Positions 1 through 8,557 of a DNA stretch of 64,000 bases are shown here, in pieces. Each line of letters opens with the position of its first letter. Positions within the stretch are counted from its first letter, which is position 1. The notes under the pieces were generated by a model. It had not been told where the DNA came from. It did not search any database and saw nothing but the letters and a program-made list of their open reading frames with translations. Position numbers and translations under genes: made by a program. The stretch lies in the NCBI RefSeq assembly GCF_900156045.1, contig NZ_FTMX01000010.1, positions 1 through 64,000 on the forward strand, read 5' to 3'. The stretch is from Peribacillus simplex. Its GTDB lineage: Bacteria; Bacillota; Bacilli; Bacillales; DSM-1321.

Positions 1-945
1 CCGATTATTTCTTATCAGGCAAAGAAGACCAGTTTACGGAAGGTAAAAACAGACGCTATCGATGCGTACCAGTTGTGTGTGCTGTATTACAAAGAAGATT
101 TTGAACCTCATAAAATTAGAGGAATTCAGCTATTAGACCTTCGGAATTTGTCAAGACAACAGGAAATCGTTACGAATATGTATGTGGAAGCTAAACTTCA
201 GTTTCACACCATTTTAGATCAAGTGTTTCCTGAATACCGGAAGGTTTTTGGGGATCTATATTCGAAGGTTTCTTTATTGATGTTAAAGGAATATCCCACT
301 TCAGAGGCGGTATTAACAGCCGGAGAAAGTAGACTAGCAGAGAGTGTTATAGAGTTCTGTTCTAGCCGATCAGGTGAATGGGCATGGGGAAAAGCCAAAA
401 AAATAATGGATTCCGCATCTCGAAATCCATTTCAAAAAAACGTGTATGAAAGTCACGTAATCAATCTTCGTATGTATATTGAGTTGCTTTTTCATTACCA
501 GGGACACCTTTCTGATTTGGAAGATCGTATAGTGGCCCTGGCAAATGAAATGGAAGAATATAAGATCATCCAATCGATACCCGGTATAGGAGAAAAAATC
601 GCAGCCACGATTATCTCTGAAATTGGTGAAATCGAACGGTTTAATCATCCGAAAAAACTGGTTGCCTTCGCTGGAGTAGATCCAAGTGTTCACTCTTCGG
701 GTAAGTTTACGGCAACCATTAATCATATTACTAAAAGAGGTTCGAGCATAGTACGTCATTCTCTGTATCTTGCCGTACTATGCGGCATAAGAAGTTCAAG
801 GAACAAAAAGCTTAAAGAATTCTATGATAAGAAAAAATCAGAAGGAAAACCTGCCAAAGTGTCAATCGTTGCCTGTATAAATAAGTTGCTTCACTGGATT
901 TACGCTTTATTAAAGAGAAAAGAAACGTTCCTAGATTTAGCCTAA
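1..945 (+). CDS. IS110-family transposase, 5'-truncated by window edge
   Basis: The reading frame is open from the first base, so the gene starts before the window. The visible part opens with K-T-D-x-x-D-A, the conserved end of the DEDD (RuvC-like) catalytic domain of IS110-family transposases. The C-terminal Transposase_20 domain follows, with IPGIGEKIAATIISEIG (a helix-hairpin-helix-like motif), FAGVDPSVHSSGKF and KRGSSIVRHSLY. IS110 enzymes move circular intermediates and normally lack terminal inverted repeats, so the right end cannot be placed by eye. The C-terminal half has no stop or frameshift and is full length. Whether the complete element is intact cannot be judged here. Confidence 0.93.
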   Translation, partial: PIISYQAKKTSLRKVKTDAIDAYQLCVLYYKEDFEPHKIRGIQLLDLRNLSRQQEIVTNMYVEAKLQFHTILDQVFPEYRKVFGDLYSKVSLLMLKEYPTSEAVLTAGESRLAESVIEFCSSRSGEWAWGKAKKIMDSASRNPFQKNVYESHVINLRMYIELLFHYQGHLSDLEDRIVALANEMEEYKIIQSIPGIGEKIAATIISEIGEIERFNHPKKLVAFAGVDPSVHSSGKFTATINHITKRGSSIVRHSLYLAVLCGIRSSRNKKLKEFYDKKKSEGKPAKVSIVACINKLLHWIYALLKRKETFLDLA

Positions 946-1062
946 TTAACGGTTTTATGAAACAGAGAAAAATCCTTCCAAAGGGTTTTGGAGGGTAATT
1001 TGGCATGGCCAAAAATAGTATATCATAAGGGAAATGAAAATTTTAGAGAAAGATATTGACAT

Positions 1063-1145
1063 CCTATTAGCTGGTTTAGCTTAAGATAGGAACTGTCTTA
1101 AAGGCAGTTTTTTCTTTATGCAACTAAAGGGGCAGGATAGTTGAA
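1063..1145. repeat. interspersed small repeat, family A (diverged copy)
   Basis: This AT-rich stretch carries the pattern ctggtttagcttaag, then a short hairpin (aactgtctt / aaggcagtt with a T-run), then caactaaaggggcagg. The same order of motifs recurs near 32151-32234, with partial copies near 25938-26030, 35643-35693 and 8868-8885. The T-tailed hairpin inside could act as a terminator for the IS110 transcript. Confidence 0.6.
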
Positions 1146-1272
1146 TAAGGGGTATTTTCAAATAGTTAAAAATATTACTTTATAGATAATTAAGTTGTTT
1201 AGTTTTGTTTTAGAAATGCAGTATCCTCTTGTGATGGGAGGTTATTAAAGTTGTCTACTTTAAACAATATTT

Positions 1273-1320
1273 TAGGAATAATAAAGCTAATTATTTTAGG
1301 AATAATAAAGCTAATTATTT
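1273..1320. repeat. 24-bp tandem duplication
   Basis: Two perfect head-to-tail copies of a 24-base unit beginning taggaataataaagctaatt occupy this segment, and the first four bases of a third copy follow. It lies in the leader before the truncated sigma-factor gene and looks like a slippage product. Confidence 0.85.
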
Positions 1321-1428
1321 TAGGAAAAAGAATCATATATCTTAGTCCCATTTCATTTAATTCATCTAAGTGTATGTGTATACATCTAATATCACTCATA
1401 CGTAGTATAAGTATAGGGAGGACAATAG

Positions 1429-1677
1429 ATGAAAAAAGAAAATGTATTAACCTCCTACCTTATCAATTTAGGAGAGGAAGTATTCAAGCTATTACTAGCG
1501 AGAGGAGCCAAAAAAGAAGATGCAGAAGATATAATTCAAAACACCTACTACAAAATTTACACGCTATTGGATAAATTAACAGATAGCAATATACGTCCTT
1601 GGTTTTTTAGAGTATCACTTAATCAATATATTGATTTGAAAAGGAAAAAGGAGCAGCAGAAGCATCGAAGCACTTAA
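1429..1677 (+). CDS. short ECF-type sigma factor fragment (region 2 only)
   Basis: The 82-residue product resembles region 2 of ECF sigma-70 factors: AKKEDAEDIIQNTYYKIYT matches the D-A-E-D-x-x-Q-x-x-F/Y core-binding segment, and IRPWFFRVSLNQYIDLKRKK matches the -10 recognition helix. A good ribosome binding site (gggaggac) precedes the ATG. Region 4, which reads the -35 box, is missing and I could not find it downstream in any frame. It is either a 3'-truncated remnant or a small standalone region-2 protein. Function is unknown. Confidence 0.65.
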   Translation: MKKENVLTSYLINLGEEVFKLLLARGAKKEDAEDIIQNTYYKIYTLLDKLTDSNIRPWFFRVSLNQYIDLKRKKEQQKHRST

Positions 1678-1717
1678 ATTGTAAGCATTTGGATACAGGG
1701 ATAGCTGTTTTTTTTCC

Positions 1718-1746
1718 TTTATCAAGAACGTTTGTTCGTATATAAT
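1718..1746 (+). promoter_or_regulatory. promoter with LexA (SOS) box
   Basis: The sequence GAACGTTTGTTC at 1726-1737 fits the Bacillus LexA/DinR consensus GAAC-N4-GTTC. It lies directly upstream of a perfect -10 box (TATAAT, 1741-1746), with a weak -35 (TTTATC, 1718-1723) at 17-bp spacing. LexA bound here would cover the promoter spacer. This fits the YolD-like gene downstream, whose relatives are often DNA-damage inducible. Confidence 0.75.
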
Positions 1747-1770
1747 AAATATAAAGGAGCGATCTTTCTA

Positions 1771-2115
1771 ATGGGCAAAATTCGTGATAGAGGAATCATT
1801 AAATGGCAAACAGCATTGATATTACCAGAACATAAAGCATTAAATAAAAAGGAGAATATGAACGATTATTTCTTAAATAAAAAACCTGTCCTAGATGAAT
1901 ACCAGGTTGAAGAATTTGAAAACAACATTCATTACGCGATGGAATATCATTTACCAATAAGTTTTAGATTGCATAACGAGGGGAATCCAATTGAAGTGTA
2001 TGGATACTGTGTGTATATTGATCCTGTCACGAAGGAGTTAAGTATTCAGAGGAAAGATAGTACATTTAAGAAAATTAAATTTAATGAAATTATTAATGTA
2101 ATCGTTGAGGATTAA
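1771..2115 (+). CDS. YolD-like family protein
   Basis: The 114-residue product matches the YolD-like family: it starts GKIRDRGIIKWQTALILPEH, has the central L-D-E-Y-Q-V-E-E-F-E segment, and ends with a beta-rich part (ITYHLP-like, then YGYCVYIDPVTKELSI and IKFNEIINVIVED). I chose the ATG at 1771 because AAAGGAG lies 9 bases before it and the SOS promoter ends just upstream. In Bacillus such proteins are usually encoded beside a Y-family polymerase (UvrX/YqjW type). None is present here, so this is an orphan. The biochemical role is not established. Confidence 0.85.
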   Translation: MGKIRDRGIIKWQTALILPEHKALNKKENMNDYFLNKKPVLDEYQVEEFENNIHYAMEYHLPISFRLHNEGNPIEVYGYCVYIDPVTKELSIQRKDSTFKKIKFNEIINVIVED

Positions 2116-2116
2116 A

Positions 2117-2146
2117 AAAGCCCTTCTTAAAATTCAAGAGGGCTTT
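2117..2146 (+). terminator. rho-independent terminator after YolD-like gene
   Basis: AAAGCCCTTCTT pairs with AAGAGGGCTTT across a short loop, with one bulge, immediately after the stop codon. Confidence 0.75.
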
Positions 2147-2196
2147 ATACTGTTTGAAGAATTAACAAAAAGGCACAGATATATAGGAGTATACAA

Positions 2197-2463
2197 ATGG
2201 AGATTCAGATTGAGGTTCAATTGTTTGCGAACGATGCTAAGTTCTTACAGTCCGGTAGTTGTTCAGTAATAGCAACTGACTTTAGAAAAGAACCGGAATG
2301 GACTGCTGCTGTATCAGCTTATGAGTGGATAGAAAAGATAAAAAGCTCTGTTCGCTATCCAGACGACTTTCAAATTATCAGTGTTGTTTACAACGGAGAA
2401 AATGACATAACAGATTTAGTAAGAAAGGTACGCCCTAAAATAAAAGATGATTTACCTTTTTAA
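2197..2463 (+). CDS. small protein of unknown function
   Basis: An 88-residue acidic protein follows a usable ribosome binding site (taggag, 8 bases before the ATG). It has an alternating beta-like start (EIQIEVQLFANDAKFLQSGSCS), a helix with WTAAVSAYEWIEKIKSS, and ends K-D-D-L-P-F. I do not recognise the family. No signal peptide or membrane segment is visible. It sits between two probable terminators, so it is likely transcribed alone. Confidence 0.6.
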   Translation: MEIQIEVQLFANDAKFLQSGSCSVIATDFRKEPEWTAAVSAYEWIEKIKSSVRYPDDFQIISVVYNGENDITDLVRKVRPKIKDDLPF

Positions 2464-2620
2464 TATTAATCAACTAAAAATATAATTTAGGGATCTCTTT
2501 AGAGGTTCTTTTTTTGTATCTTATCTAAAGACAGTTACTATTTCTAATAACCTAGGTTGTAAATTATAGTTTTACAAGGTGGGGCAACAACCAATAAAAT
2601 AAGCCCTGAGGAATAAAAAT

Positions 2621-3119
2621 ATGAAACAATTGGAGACTCTATACTTTTTCTGTGGGAAAATGGGAGCAGGAAAAATCAACTAAATCAAAACAATTGGCTA
2701 TGGAAAAACATGCGGTACTGTTATCTGAGGATGAATGGCTTTCATCTCTTTATCCCAATCAGATCACATTATTTGAGGACTATCTTAAATTTTCAGCGCA
2801 GCTCAAGCCGATGGTGAAAAAGCATGTACAAAACATATTAAGTGTTGGTACAGATGTAGTGATGGATTTTCCAGGTAACACTCAAAAACAGCGAAAGTGG
2901 TTTTTGGATATAGCGTCACAGGTCAATGCAAACCATCAACTAATTTTCCTTAATTTAAATAACAAGCAATGCTTACGTCAAATTGCACAAAGGCGTAACG
3001 AACAACCCGAAAGAGCAGCTTTTGACACGGAAGCGACGTTTATTCATGTTACTCAATTTTTTGAAGCACCAGAAGCATCCGAGGGTTTAAATATTTTAGA
3101 GTTTAGTGGAAAAGAATAA
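2621..3119 (+). pseudogene. P-loop kinase/AAA-type ATPase, frameshifted inside the Walker A motif
   Basis: Translation from the ATG at 2621 (ribosome binding site gagg upstream) gives MKQLETLYFFCGKMGAGK and then hits a stop. Removing one A from the five-A run at 2671-2675 continues the frame as GAGKSTKSKQLA and on through LLSEDEWLSSLYP to the stop at 3119. The restored protein is about 165 residues and matches small predicted kinases (COG0645-like), with an intact GxxGxGKST P-loop and a later R-R-N-E-Q-P-E lid-like segment. It is either a real +1 frameshift that kills the enzyme or a homopolymer sequencing error. Confidence 0.75.
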
Positions 3120-3225
3120 CAAGGAGTTCAACACAGCGTTATAGTACCAGAAAAATAATTAGATGAACTAAACCGCCCATAGAAACCCCTTTGGAATTCC
3201 ACAAATCAGCTAATAGAAAACCGTT

Positions 3226-3262
3226 ATTTAGTAATCGGGCGCAATTATTGAATAAGAAAAAT
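3226..3262. repeat. short repeat, family B (aatcgggcg motif)
   Basis: The segment around taatcgggcgcaattattg, followed by aataagaa, is closely matched near 8132-8165 (caatcgggcgagattcttt followed by aataagaa). Both copies are in non-coding, decayed DNA. The rest of 3120-3366 shows no convincing gene. Confidence 0.45.
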
Positions 3263-3366
3263 GGCATTACATATAAGTCATATAAAATATTTAATGCTAT
3301 TTTAATTTATCTATTTTTTTTAAAATTAGGTCTTGATAAGTATGTTTTCCACATGCTTTTTTTGAT

Positions 3367-4242
3367 TTATAAATTATTTCGGAGCTGATTTAAAAATTTA
3401 TTTGCTGCTCTTGAGAATGGTTGATGTTTTTTCCATATGATATTTAGTCCGGCCTCTAGCTTAGGTGATAACGGCCGAAAACAAAGTTCACTATCTTTTG
3501 AAGTGTCAATAAGTTTATCAATACACATAGCGAATCCGATATTTTCCTTTACCATAAGAGAAGCATTGTAAAGTAAGTTATAGGTACCAACAATAGGAAG
3601 GTCTTCAATATCTTTACCAAACCATCCCGCTATTTCATTACTACCCGCTGTTTGGCGTGAAATAATAAGCGGTTTATCGATTAGATCTTTTGGCTCAAGA
3701 ATAGGCTTATCTGCCAAAGGACTATCCTTTCGCATAAGTACACCCCATGTGTCTATTGCTGGCAATTGTATAAAATTATATTTTTGCTTGTCTGCTGGTT
3801 CGATGACGATACCAAAATCTAATAAACCACTATCTAATTTGGCAGTAATGTCATCTGCATTGCCACTATAAGTGTGAAATTTAATTTCTGGACAAACAGT
3901 AAGCACTTCTTTAAGTGTTTTAGCGATTATGGTCATCGCTTCCGTTTCACCGCCACCAATATATATTTCTCCGCTTATAATTTCTTCGGGTTGGTTAAAA
4001 TTTGATGCTGTTTTATCTACTAAATCAACAATTTCTTTTGCCTTTTCTAACAAGTACATACCTTCTTCTGTTAAGCTAATTCTCCGGTTTCCTCTTATAA
4101 ATAAGGTAGTCCCCAGCTCTTTTTCAAGATCGCTTATTTGTCTTGATAAAGTTGGTTGAGACAAATGTAAGTAGTCTGCTGCCCCCGAAATACTTTCTTG
4201 ATTTGCCACTGCAATAAAATAGCGTAGTACGCGTATATCCAT
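3367..4242 (-). CDS. LysR-family transcriptional regulator
   Basis: The product of about 291 residues has the N-terminal winged helix of LysR proteins (DIRVLRYFIAVANQESISGAADYL, then SQPTLSRQISDLEKELGTTLF and LTEEGMYLL) and a C-terminal effector-binding domain (GEIYIGGGETEAM, then PLADKPILEPKDL). I start it at the ATG at 4242, preceded by gagtgaggg; an upstream GTG at 4254 overlaps that site. It is divergent from the lipoprotein/reductase/MFS/SDR group. LysR proteins usually activate a divergent target in response to a small molecule. The effector is unknown. Confidence 0.92.
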   Translation of the reverse strand: MDIRVLRYFIAVANQESISGAADYLHLSQPTLSRQISDLEKELGTTLFIRGNRRISLTEEGMYLLEKAKEIVDLVDKTASNFNQPEEIISGEIYIGGGETEAMTIIAKTLKEVLTVCPEIKFHTYSGNADDITAKLDSGLLDFGIVIEPADKQKYNFIQLPAIDTWGVLMRKDSPLADKPILEPKDLIDKPLIISRQTAGSNEIAGWFGKDIEDLPIVGTYNLLYNASLMVKENIGFAMCIDKLIDTSKDSELCFRPLSPKLEAGLNIIWKKHQPFSRAANKFLNQLRNNL

Positions 4243-4283
4243 AATATCCCTCACTCTTATGCTTTTTATGTATATTAAAATAT

Positions 4284-4306
4284 TTGATATAGGTATTTGT
4301 TATCAA
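4284..4306. promoter_or_regulatory. candidate LysR operator (T-N11-A type)
   Basis: TTGATA and TATCAA form a perfect inverted repeat separated by 11 bases, matching the T-N11-A pattern bound by LysR regulators. It sits in the divergent gap between the LysR gene and the lipoprotein gene, as expected for an autoregulatory activator site. Confidence 0.6.
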
Positions 4307-4375
4307 AAACATATCATCTTATACTCTTATTAACAAACATAAATATGAAAGTTGCCAAGGAGGGAGAAGATAATA

Positions 4376-4975
4376 TTGGAATTGAACTGTATTATGAAGA
4401 AAAGCGGTAAATCTAAATTCCTATTGATCTTAATATTATTATTAACTGCTTGTAGTAGTGAAAGTATTGTAGAAGATAGAAACAACGAAGGAAATTTAGC
4501 AAACCTTCAAAGCAATAATGCAGTTGACAGCAAAAACAAAATTAATGAACCAGAAAGTAAAGAGCCAACCATTGAAAGTGAAATGGAAAAAAAGAATGGT
4601 AAGGAGAATAAGATGAGTGATCTAAAAGTGAAATTAAAATTTGCAAATGAAGAAGTAACTGTTCGTATGGATAATACCCAAACTAGTCAAGATTTTTTAT
4701 CATTACTGCCACTTACATTAACATTTGAGGATTATGCAGGGACAGAAAAAATTAGTTACCTACCTAGAAAATTAGTTACGGAAGGAGCTCCTGATGGGGT
4801 TGAAGCTTCTAGTGGTGATTTGACTTATTACGCTCCATGGGGGAACTTAGCTATATTTTATCAAGATTTTAGATATTCAAATGGGCTGATTAAATTAGGA
4901 AAGATTGAATCTGGTATAGAAAAACTAGCAAATCTTAGCGGCGATTTTGAAATAGTGATTGAAAAAATGGATTAA
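4376..4975 (+). CDS. cyclophilin-like lipoprotein
   Basis: A short N-terminus is followed by a lipoprotein signal peptide (KSKFLLILILLLTAC with lipobox L-T-A-C). A low-complexity Glu/Asn/Lys linker leads to a C-terminal domain of about 115 residues with the cyclophilin-like fold seen in small secreted bacterial proteins: LKFANEEVTVRM, then LPLTLTFEDYAGTEKI, YYAPWGNLAIFYQDF and LIKLGKIESG. It should be anchored outside the membrane. I prefer the TTG at 4376, 11 bases after AAGGAGGG; the internal ATG at 4394 has no good ribosome binding site. This domain often co-occurs with aldo/keto reductases and SDRs. Its function is unknown. Confidence 0.75.
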   Translation: MELNCIMKKSGKSKFLLILILLLTACSSESIVEDRNNEGNLANLQSNNAVDSKNKINEPESKEPTIESEMEKKNGKENKMSDLKVKLKFANEEVTVRMDNTQTSQDFLSLLPLTLTFEDYAGTEKISYLPRKLVTEGAPDGVEASSGDLTYYAPWGNLAIFYQDFRYSNGLIKLGKIESGIEKLANLSGDFEIVIEKMD

Positions 4976-5119
4976 GGTAGTGTAGCTATTTCAATTATAG
5001 AGTAATCGATCAGCCAGAAGATACCATGTAAATGAATTTACTATTGGGGCAACAAATTAACCTTGGTAATACAGGGGGAATTTTGGATTGATTTCAATGA
5101 AAGGAAGGAGAAATGCAAA

Positions 5120-5971
5120 ATGGATACGCTTCAATTAAATAATAACGTAACAATGCCACTCCTGGGATTTGGTGTATTTCAAATATCAGATTTAAATTTA
5201 TGTGAGCAAAGCGTTTTACATGCTTTAAATACAGGTTATCGAATGATTGATACAGCTGCTAGTTATGGAAATGAAAATGCTGTTGGAAATGCAATTAAGA
5301 AAAGTGGAATTGCAAGAGAAGAGATTTTTATTACTTCAAAAGTTTGGATTCAAGATGCAGGTTATTCAAAAACGATGAAATCTTTTGAAAAAACACTGCA
5401 AAATTTGAATACAGACTATCTGGATCTTTATTTAATTCACATGCCGTATGGTGATTACCATGGCAGTTGGAAAGCGATGGAAGAATTATATCGTTCCGGA
5501 AAGATTAAAGCGATTGGCGTGTGTAATTTTCTTGAAGATCGTTTAGTCGATCTAATATTGAGCCATGAAATTGTTCCAGCTATCAATCAAATTGAAATGC
5601 ATCCGTTTTGTCAGCAAAAGAAACTTCGAACTGTTATGCAACATTATGATATTAAAACAATGGCGTGGGCACCTTTTGCAGAAGGGAATAACGGTATTTT
5701 TACGAATTCAACTTTATCCGAAATCGGTGCAAAGTATGGTAAGAGTCCAGCCCAAGTAATTTTGAGATGGTTAAGACAAAATGCGATTATTACTATTCCC
5801 AAATCAGTTCACCTCGAGCGAATTCAAGAGAACTTTATGGTAGAGAATTTTGAGTTAAGTGAAGCAGATATTTCTCAAATTGAAAGTATGAATTTAGCAG
5901 AGAGCTTGATATTAGAAATTCAAAGTTTAGATGAAGTTTATCGTCTCCATGAAATTAAATTTGAACAATAG
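5120..5971 (+). CDS. aldo/keto reductase
   Basis: The 283-residue product has the full AKR catalytic set: Asp and Tyr in DTAASYGNE, Lys in FITSKVWI, and His in LIHMPYGDYHGSW. The NADPH-binding end is IPKSVHLERIQEN. It is a soluble TIM-barrel enzyme reducing aldehydes or ketones, of the 2,5-diketo-gluconate-reductase-like group. The start is the ATG at 5120, 6 bases after GGAAGGAG; an in-frame start further upstream lacks such a site. It lies ahead of the MFS and SDR genes in the same direction. The substrate is not predictable. Confidence 0.92.
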   Translation: MDTLQLNNNVTMPLLGFGVFQISDLNLCEQSVLHALNTGYRMIDTAASYGNENAVGNAIKKSGIAREEIFITSKVWIQDAGYSKTMKSFEKTLQNLNTDYLDLYLIHMPYGDYHGSWKAMEELYRSGKIKAIGVCNFLEDRLVDLILSHEIVPAINQIEMHPFCQQKKLRTVMQHYDIKTMAWAPFAEGNNGIFTNSTLSEIGAKYGKSPAQVILRWLRQNAIITIPKSVHLERIQENFMVENFELSEADISQIESMNLAESLILEIQSLDEVYRLHEIKFEQ

Positions 5972-6104
5972 TTTTATTCAATATGACTTGGTGAAGTGTG
6001 TTAGTACTGGAATTTATTCAGTCGTATGAAATTTACGTCCGGATAGAGTGAATTTTACAGCAAATCATCTGTGTTGAACAATTAAGGGAAGTGGAAAGTT
6101 TTTT

Positions 6105-7265
6105 ATGAAGGATTCTAAAGGATTATTAATATTTATATTAGCGGTAGGTGTTTTCGGAATTCTTAATACCGAAATGGGGGTTATTGGTATACTCCCTGTT
6201 TTGGCAGATCACTTTAATGTGAGTGTTTCTACAGCTGGTTTATTGGTAAGCCTTTTCGCATTAGCCATTGCCGTTGCTGGGCCGACACTTCCGTTAGTTT
6301 TTTCAGGTATCAATCGAAAAAAAGTCATGTTACTCGTCTTAGTTATCTTTATTATTGGAAATATTATTTCTGTTTTTACAACAAACTTTACAGTTGCTTT
6401 AATAGCTAGGGTGATTCCGGCTTTCTTTCATCCAGTTTATGTGTCAATGGCTCTTTCAGTGGCAGCAGCTTCTGTCAGTCCGAATGAAGCACCAAAAGCA
6501 GTTTCTAAGGTATTTATAGGGGTTTCGGCGGGAATGGTATTAGGCGTGCCGGTAGCAAGTTTTTTAGCAAATGCGGTTTCACTTGAAGTGGCGATGTCCT
6601 TCTTTGCTATTGTTAATATCTTTACTTTAATTGCGACTATTCTGTATGTCCCTTCCATGCCAGTGAAGGAAAGACTTTCTTATGGATCACAGCTCAAAAT
6701 TTTAACAAAAGGGATTACTTGGCTTTCCATACTTGCCGTAATTTTTTTGAACGGTTCAGTGTTTGGAATCTATAGTTACTTAGCTGAGTATTTAGGTGTG
6801 GTAACGCATATGTCACCCAATTTAATTAGTATCATGTTATTTGTTTATGGAGGAGCGAATATCATTGGGAATATTATTGCAGGTAACTTACTGACACAAT
6901 CTCCTATTCGTACCGTTTTATTTTATCCAGTTGTACTAACTGCACTTTACCTAGTCTTCTTCTTTGTAGCTGAACTTACGATCCCTACAGTAATTATTAT
7001 TTTGATTTGGGGAATTTTTGGGGGGATTGGAGGGAATGTAAATCAATATTGGATTATGACTTCAGCACCAAAAGCCCCAGATTTCGCTAATGGATTATTT
7101 TTAACTGCTACTAATTTAGGTACCACCATTGGAACAGCAATAGCAGGAATTATTATTGCACAAATTGGAACAAAATATATTTTATTCGTAGGAGTAATTG
7201 CATTAGTGTTAGGTTTTATATGCGTGTTACTAAGAAAATCTCTGTATAAATCTACTGAGTCCTAA
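6105..7265 (+). CDS. MFS transporter (DHA1/AraJ-like)
   Basis: The 386-residue, highly hydrophobic protein fits the 12-helix MFS fold. It begins GLLIFILAVGVFGILNTEMGVIGILPVLADHFNVSVSTAG, typical of the AraJ/DHA1 drug-exporter group, and has the GINRKKVM loop between helices 2 and 3. It probably exports a sugar derivative or drug-like compound across the cytoplasmic membrane using the proton gradient. It is followed after 24 bases by the SDR gene, so the two are very likely cotranscribed. The substrate is unknown. Confidence 0.88.
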   Translation: MKDSKGLLIFILAVGVFGILNTEMGVIGILPVLADHFNVSVSTAGLLVSLFALAIAVAGPTLPLVFSGINRKKVMLLVLVIFIIGNIISVFTTNFTVALIARVIPAFFHPVYVSMALSVAAASVSPNEAPKAVSKVFIGVSAGMVLGVPVASFLANAVSLEVAMSFFAIVNIFTLIATILYVPSMPVKERLSYGSQLKILTKGITWLSILAVIFLNGSVFGIYSYLAEYLGVVTHMSPNLISIMLFVYGGANIIGNIIAGNLLTQSPIRTVLFYPVVLTALYLVFFFVAELTIPTVIIILIWGIFGGIGGNVNQYWIMTSAPKAPDFANGLFLTATNLGTTIGTAIAGIIIAQIGTKYILFVGVIALVLGFICVLLRKSLYKSTES

Positions 7266-7289
7266 AAGTGATAAAAGGGGGTATGAAAA

Positions 7290-8054
7290 ATGAAATATAC
7301 AGTTATCACTGGTGCTAGTTCAGGAATTGGATATGCAGCTGCTTTGGCTTTTGCAGAACGTGGAAAAAGTCTTATATTGGCGGCTCGCAGAGAAGAAAAA
7401 TTAGAAGAATTAAAGGATAAGATTAAAAAGATAGATACAAAAATAGATGTTATTGTAAAGCCTGTTGATTTATCAGTAGCGAAAAACGTTCATGTCTTTT
7501 ATGAATCTTTAAAAACATATGAGTTAGAAACATGGATTAACTGTGCAGGGTTTGGGAATTTTGCTCCTGTAAAAGAACAAAAATTAGATAAAGTTGAATC
7601 CATGCTACATGTAAATATTGAAGCAGTGACCATTCTTTCTTCCCTGTTTGTGAGTGATTATGAAAGTGTGGAAGGTACACAACTGATCAATGTCTCCTCA
7701 GCAGGTGGCTACATTATGATTTCTGATTTTGTAACTTATTCCGCAACAAAATTCTACGTAAGTGCGTTCACAGAAGGTCTAGCTCAGGAGTTAAAAAGTA
7801 AAGGTTCAAAAATGCAGGCGAAGGTTCTAGCCCCTGCTGTTACAGAATCAGAATTTGAACTGAGTTCTTTGGATGTAGATGAGTTTCAATATGAAGGACG
7901 ATTTTCTAAGTATCATACATCCAAAGAAATGGCTGGTTTTATGTTAGATCTTTATGATAGCAACAAGACAGTAGGTATTGTTGACGAATCAACTTATGAG
8001 TTTCATCTGAAAGATCCAATTTTTCCTTTTAGGGTGTTTGACAACAAGAAGTAA
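7290..8054 (+). CDS. SDR-family oxidoreductase
   Basis: The 254-residue protein has the classical short-chain dehydrogenase signature: TGASSGIGYAAAL at the cofactor-binding start, INCAGFGNF (NNAG equivalent), a catalytic serine in LINVSSAGG, and YSATKFYVSAF (Y-x-x-x-K). AAALAFAERGKSLILAARRE suggests NADP(H) use. AAAGGGGG precedes the ATG, 24 bases after the MFS stop. With the upstream aldo/keto reductase and exporter it forms a LysR-linked carbonyl-reduction unit. The substrate is unknown. Confidence 0.9.
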   Translation: MKYTVITGASSGIGYAAALAFAERGKSLILAARREEKLEELKDKIKKIDTKIDVIVKPVDLSVAKNVHVFYESLKTYELETWINCAGFGNFAPVKEQKLDKVESMLHVNIEAVTILSSLFVSDYESVEGTQLINVSSAGGYIMISDFVTYSATKFYVSAFTEGLAQELKSKGSKMQAKVLAPAVTESEFELSSLDVDEFQYEGRFSKYHTSKEMAGFMLDLYDSNKTVGIVDESTYEFHLKDPIFPFRVFDNKK

Positions 8055-8154
8055 AGAAGCGTTAATCATACACAAATTCGGATTTTCCCCAACATAGATG
8101 ATGACGTATCTAATTTACGCGTATTTTTATATTCAACAATCGGGCGAGATTCTT

Positions 8155-8290
8155 TAATAAGAAACGCTTTTCTTAATGAACAAGATACATTCGTATATAA
8201 GGTTGACCAGTAAAAATTACTGGTTGACTTTTTTAAATAGAATCTATTATATCAGTAGCCAGGATAGGACGTACGGGTGCGTGGGACTTG
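8155..8290. repeat. direct repeat, copy 1 (about 135 bp)
   Basis: This segment aligns over its whole length with 8845-8977: aataagaa, then ttcgtat..ataaggtt, a ccagt/actgg hairpin with a T-run, a tctattata/tgtattata segment, gtagccaggatagg and gcgtggg.cttgatc. The internal hairpin at about 8207-8230 is terminator-like. The right end runs into the yczE fragment. Confidence 0.75.
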
Positions 8291-8557
8291 ATCGCTACGG
8301 GAATCGGGGCAGGTCCTCGAGATGGTTTCATGCTTTCCGTTTCGGAAAAAACTGGGTTATCGGTCAGCCGGGTAAGAATCGTTGTCGAGAGCCTCATCTT
8401 GATATTCGGGTTCATCCTTGGGGGTCCAGTTTTTATTAAGACGTTTGCCTATACCTTTATTCAAAGCCCAATCTTTCAGTTTTCCATGAAGCTAATGCGT
8501 TCCTATATCGCTAGTTTGGAGCGGAAGCAAAAGGGACAATTTGAGCTTCCATTATAA
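8288..8557 (+). pseudogene. YczE-family membrane protein, C-terminal fragment
   Basis: The frame gives GIGAGPRDGFMLSVSEKTGLS, then SLILIFGFILGGPV and IQSPIFQFSMKLM. This is the second half of the YczE/YyaS integral membrane family, where G-x-G-x-G-P-R-D-G and the L-G-G-P-V helix end are conserved. The first two or three membrane segments are absent. Upstream the frame runs into the repeated DNA of 8155-8290, so the gene was truncated by that rearrangement. No ribosome binding site precedes the first usable start. It is probably not expressed. Confidence 0.65.

Noticed and set aside
370..759. Open frame on the minus strand inside the IS110 transposase
   Set aside because: It is antisense to a clearly conserved domain, has no ribosome binding site and no recognisable family.
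1251..1574. Rightward 107-codon frame over the tandem repeat
   Set aside because: It is partly the translated 24-bp repeat and overlaps the better supported sigma-factor fragment in another frame.
3191..3388. Rightward 65-codon frame
   Set aside because: Low-complexity AT-rich sequence without a ribosome binding site, covering a repeat and the end of the LysR gene.
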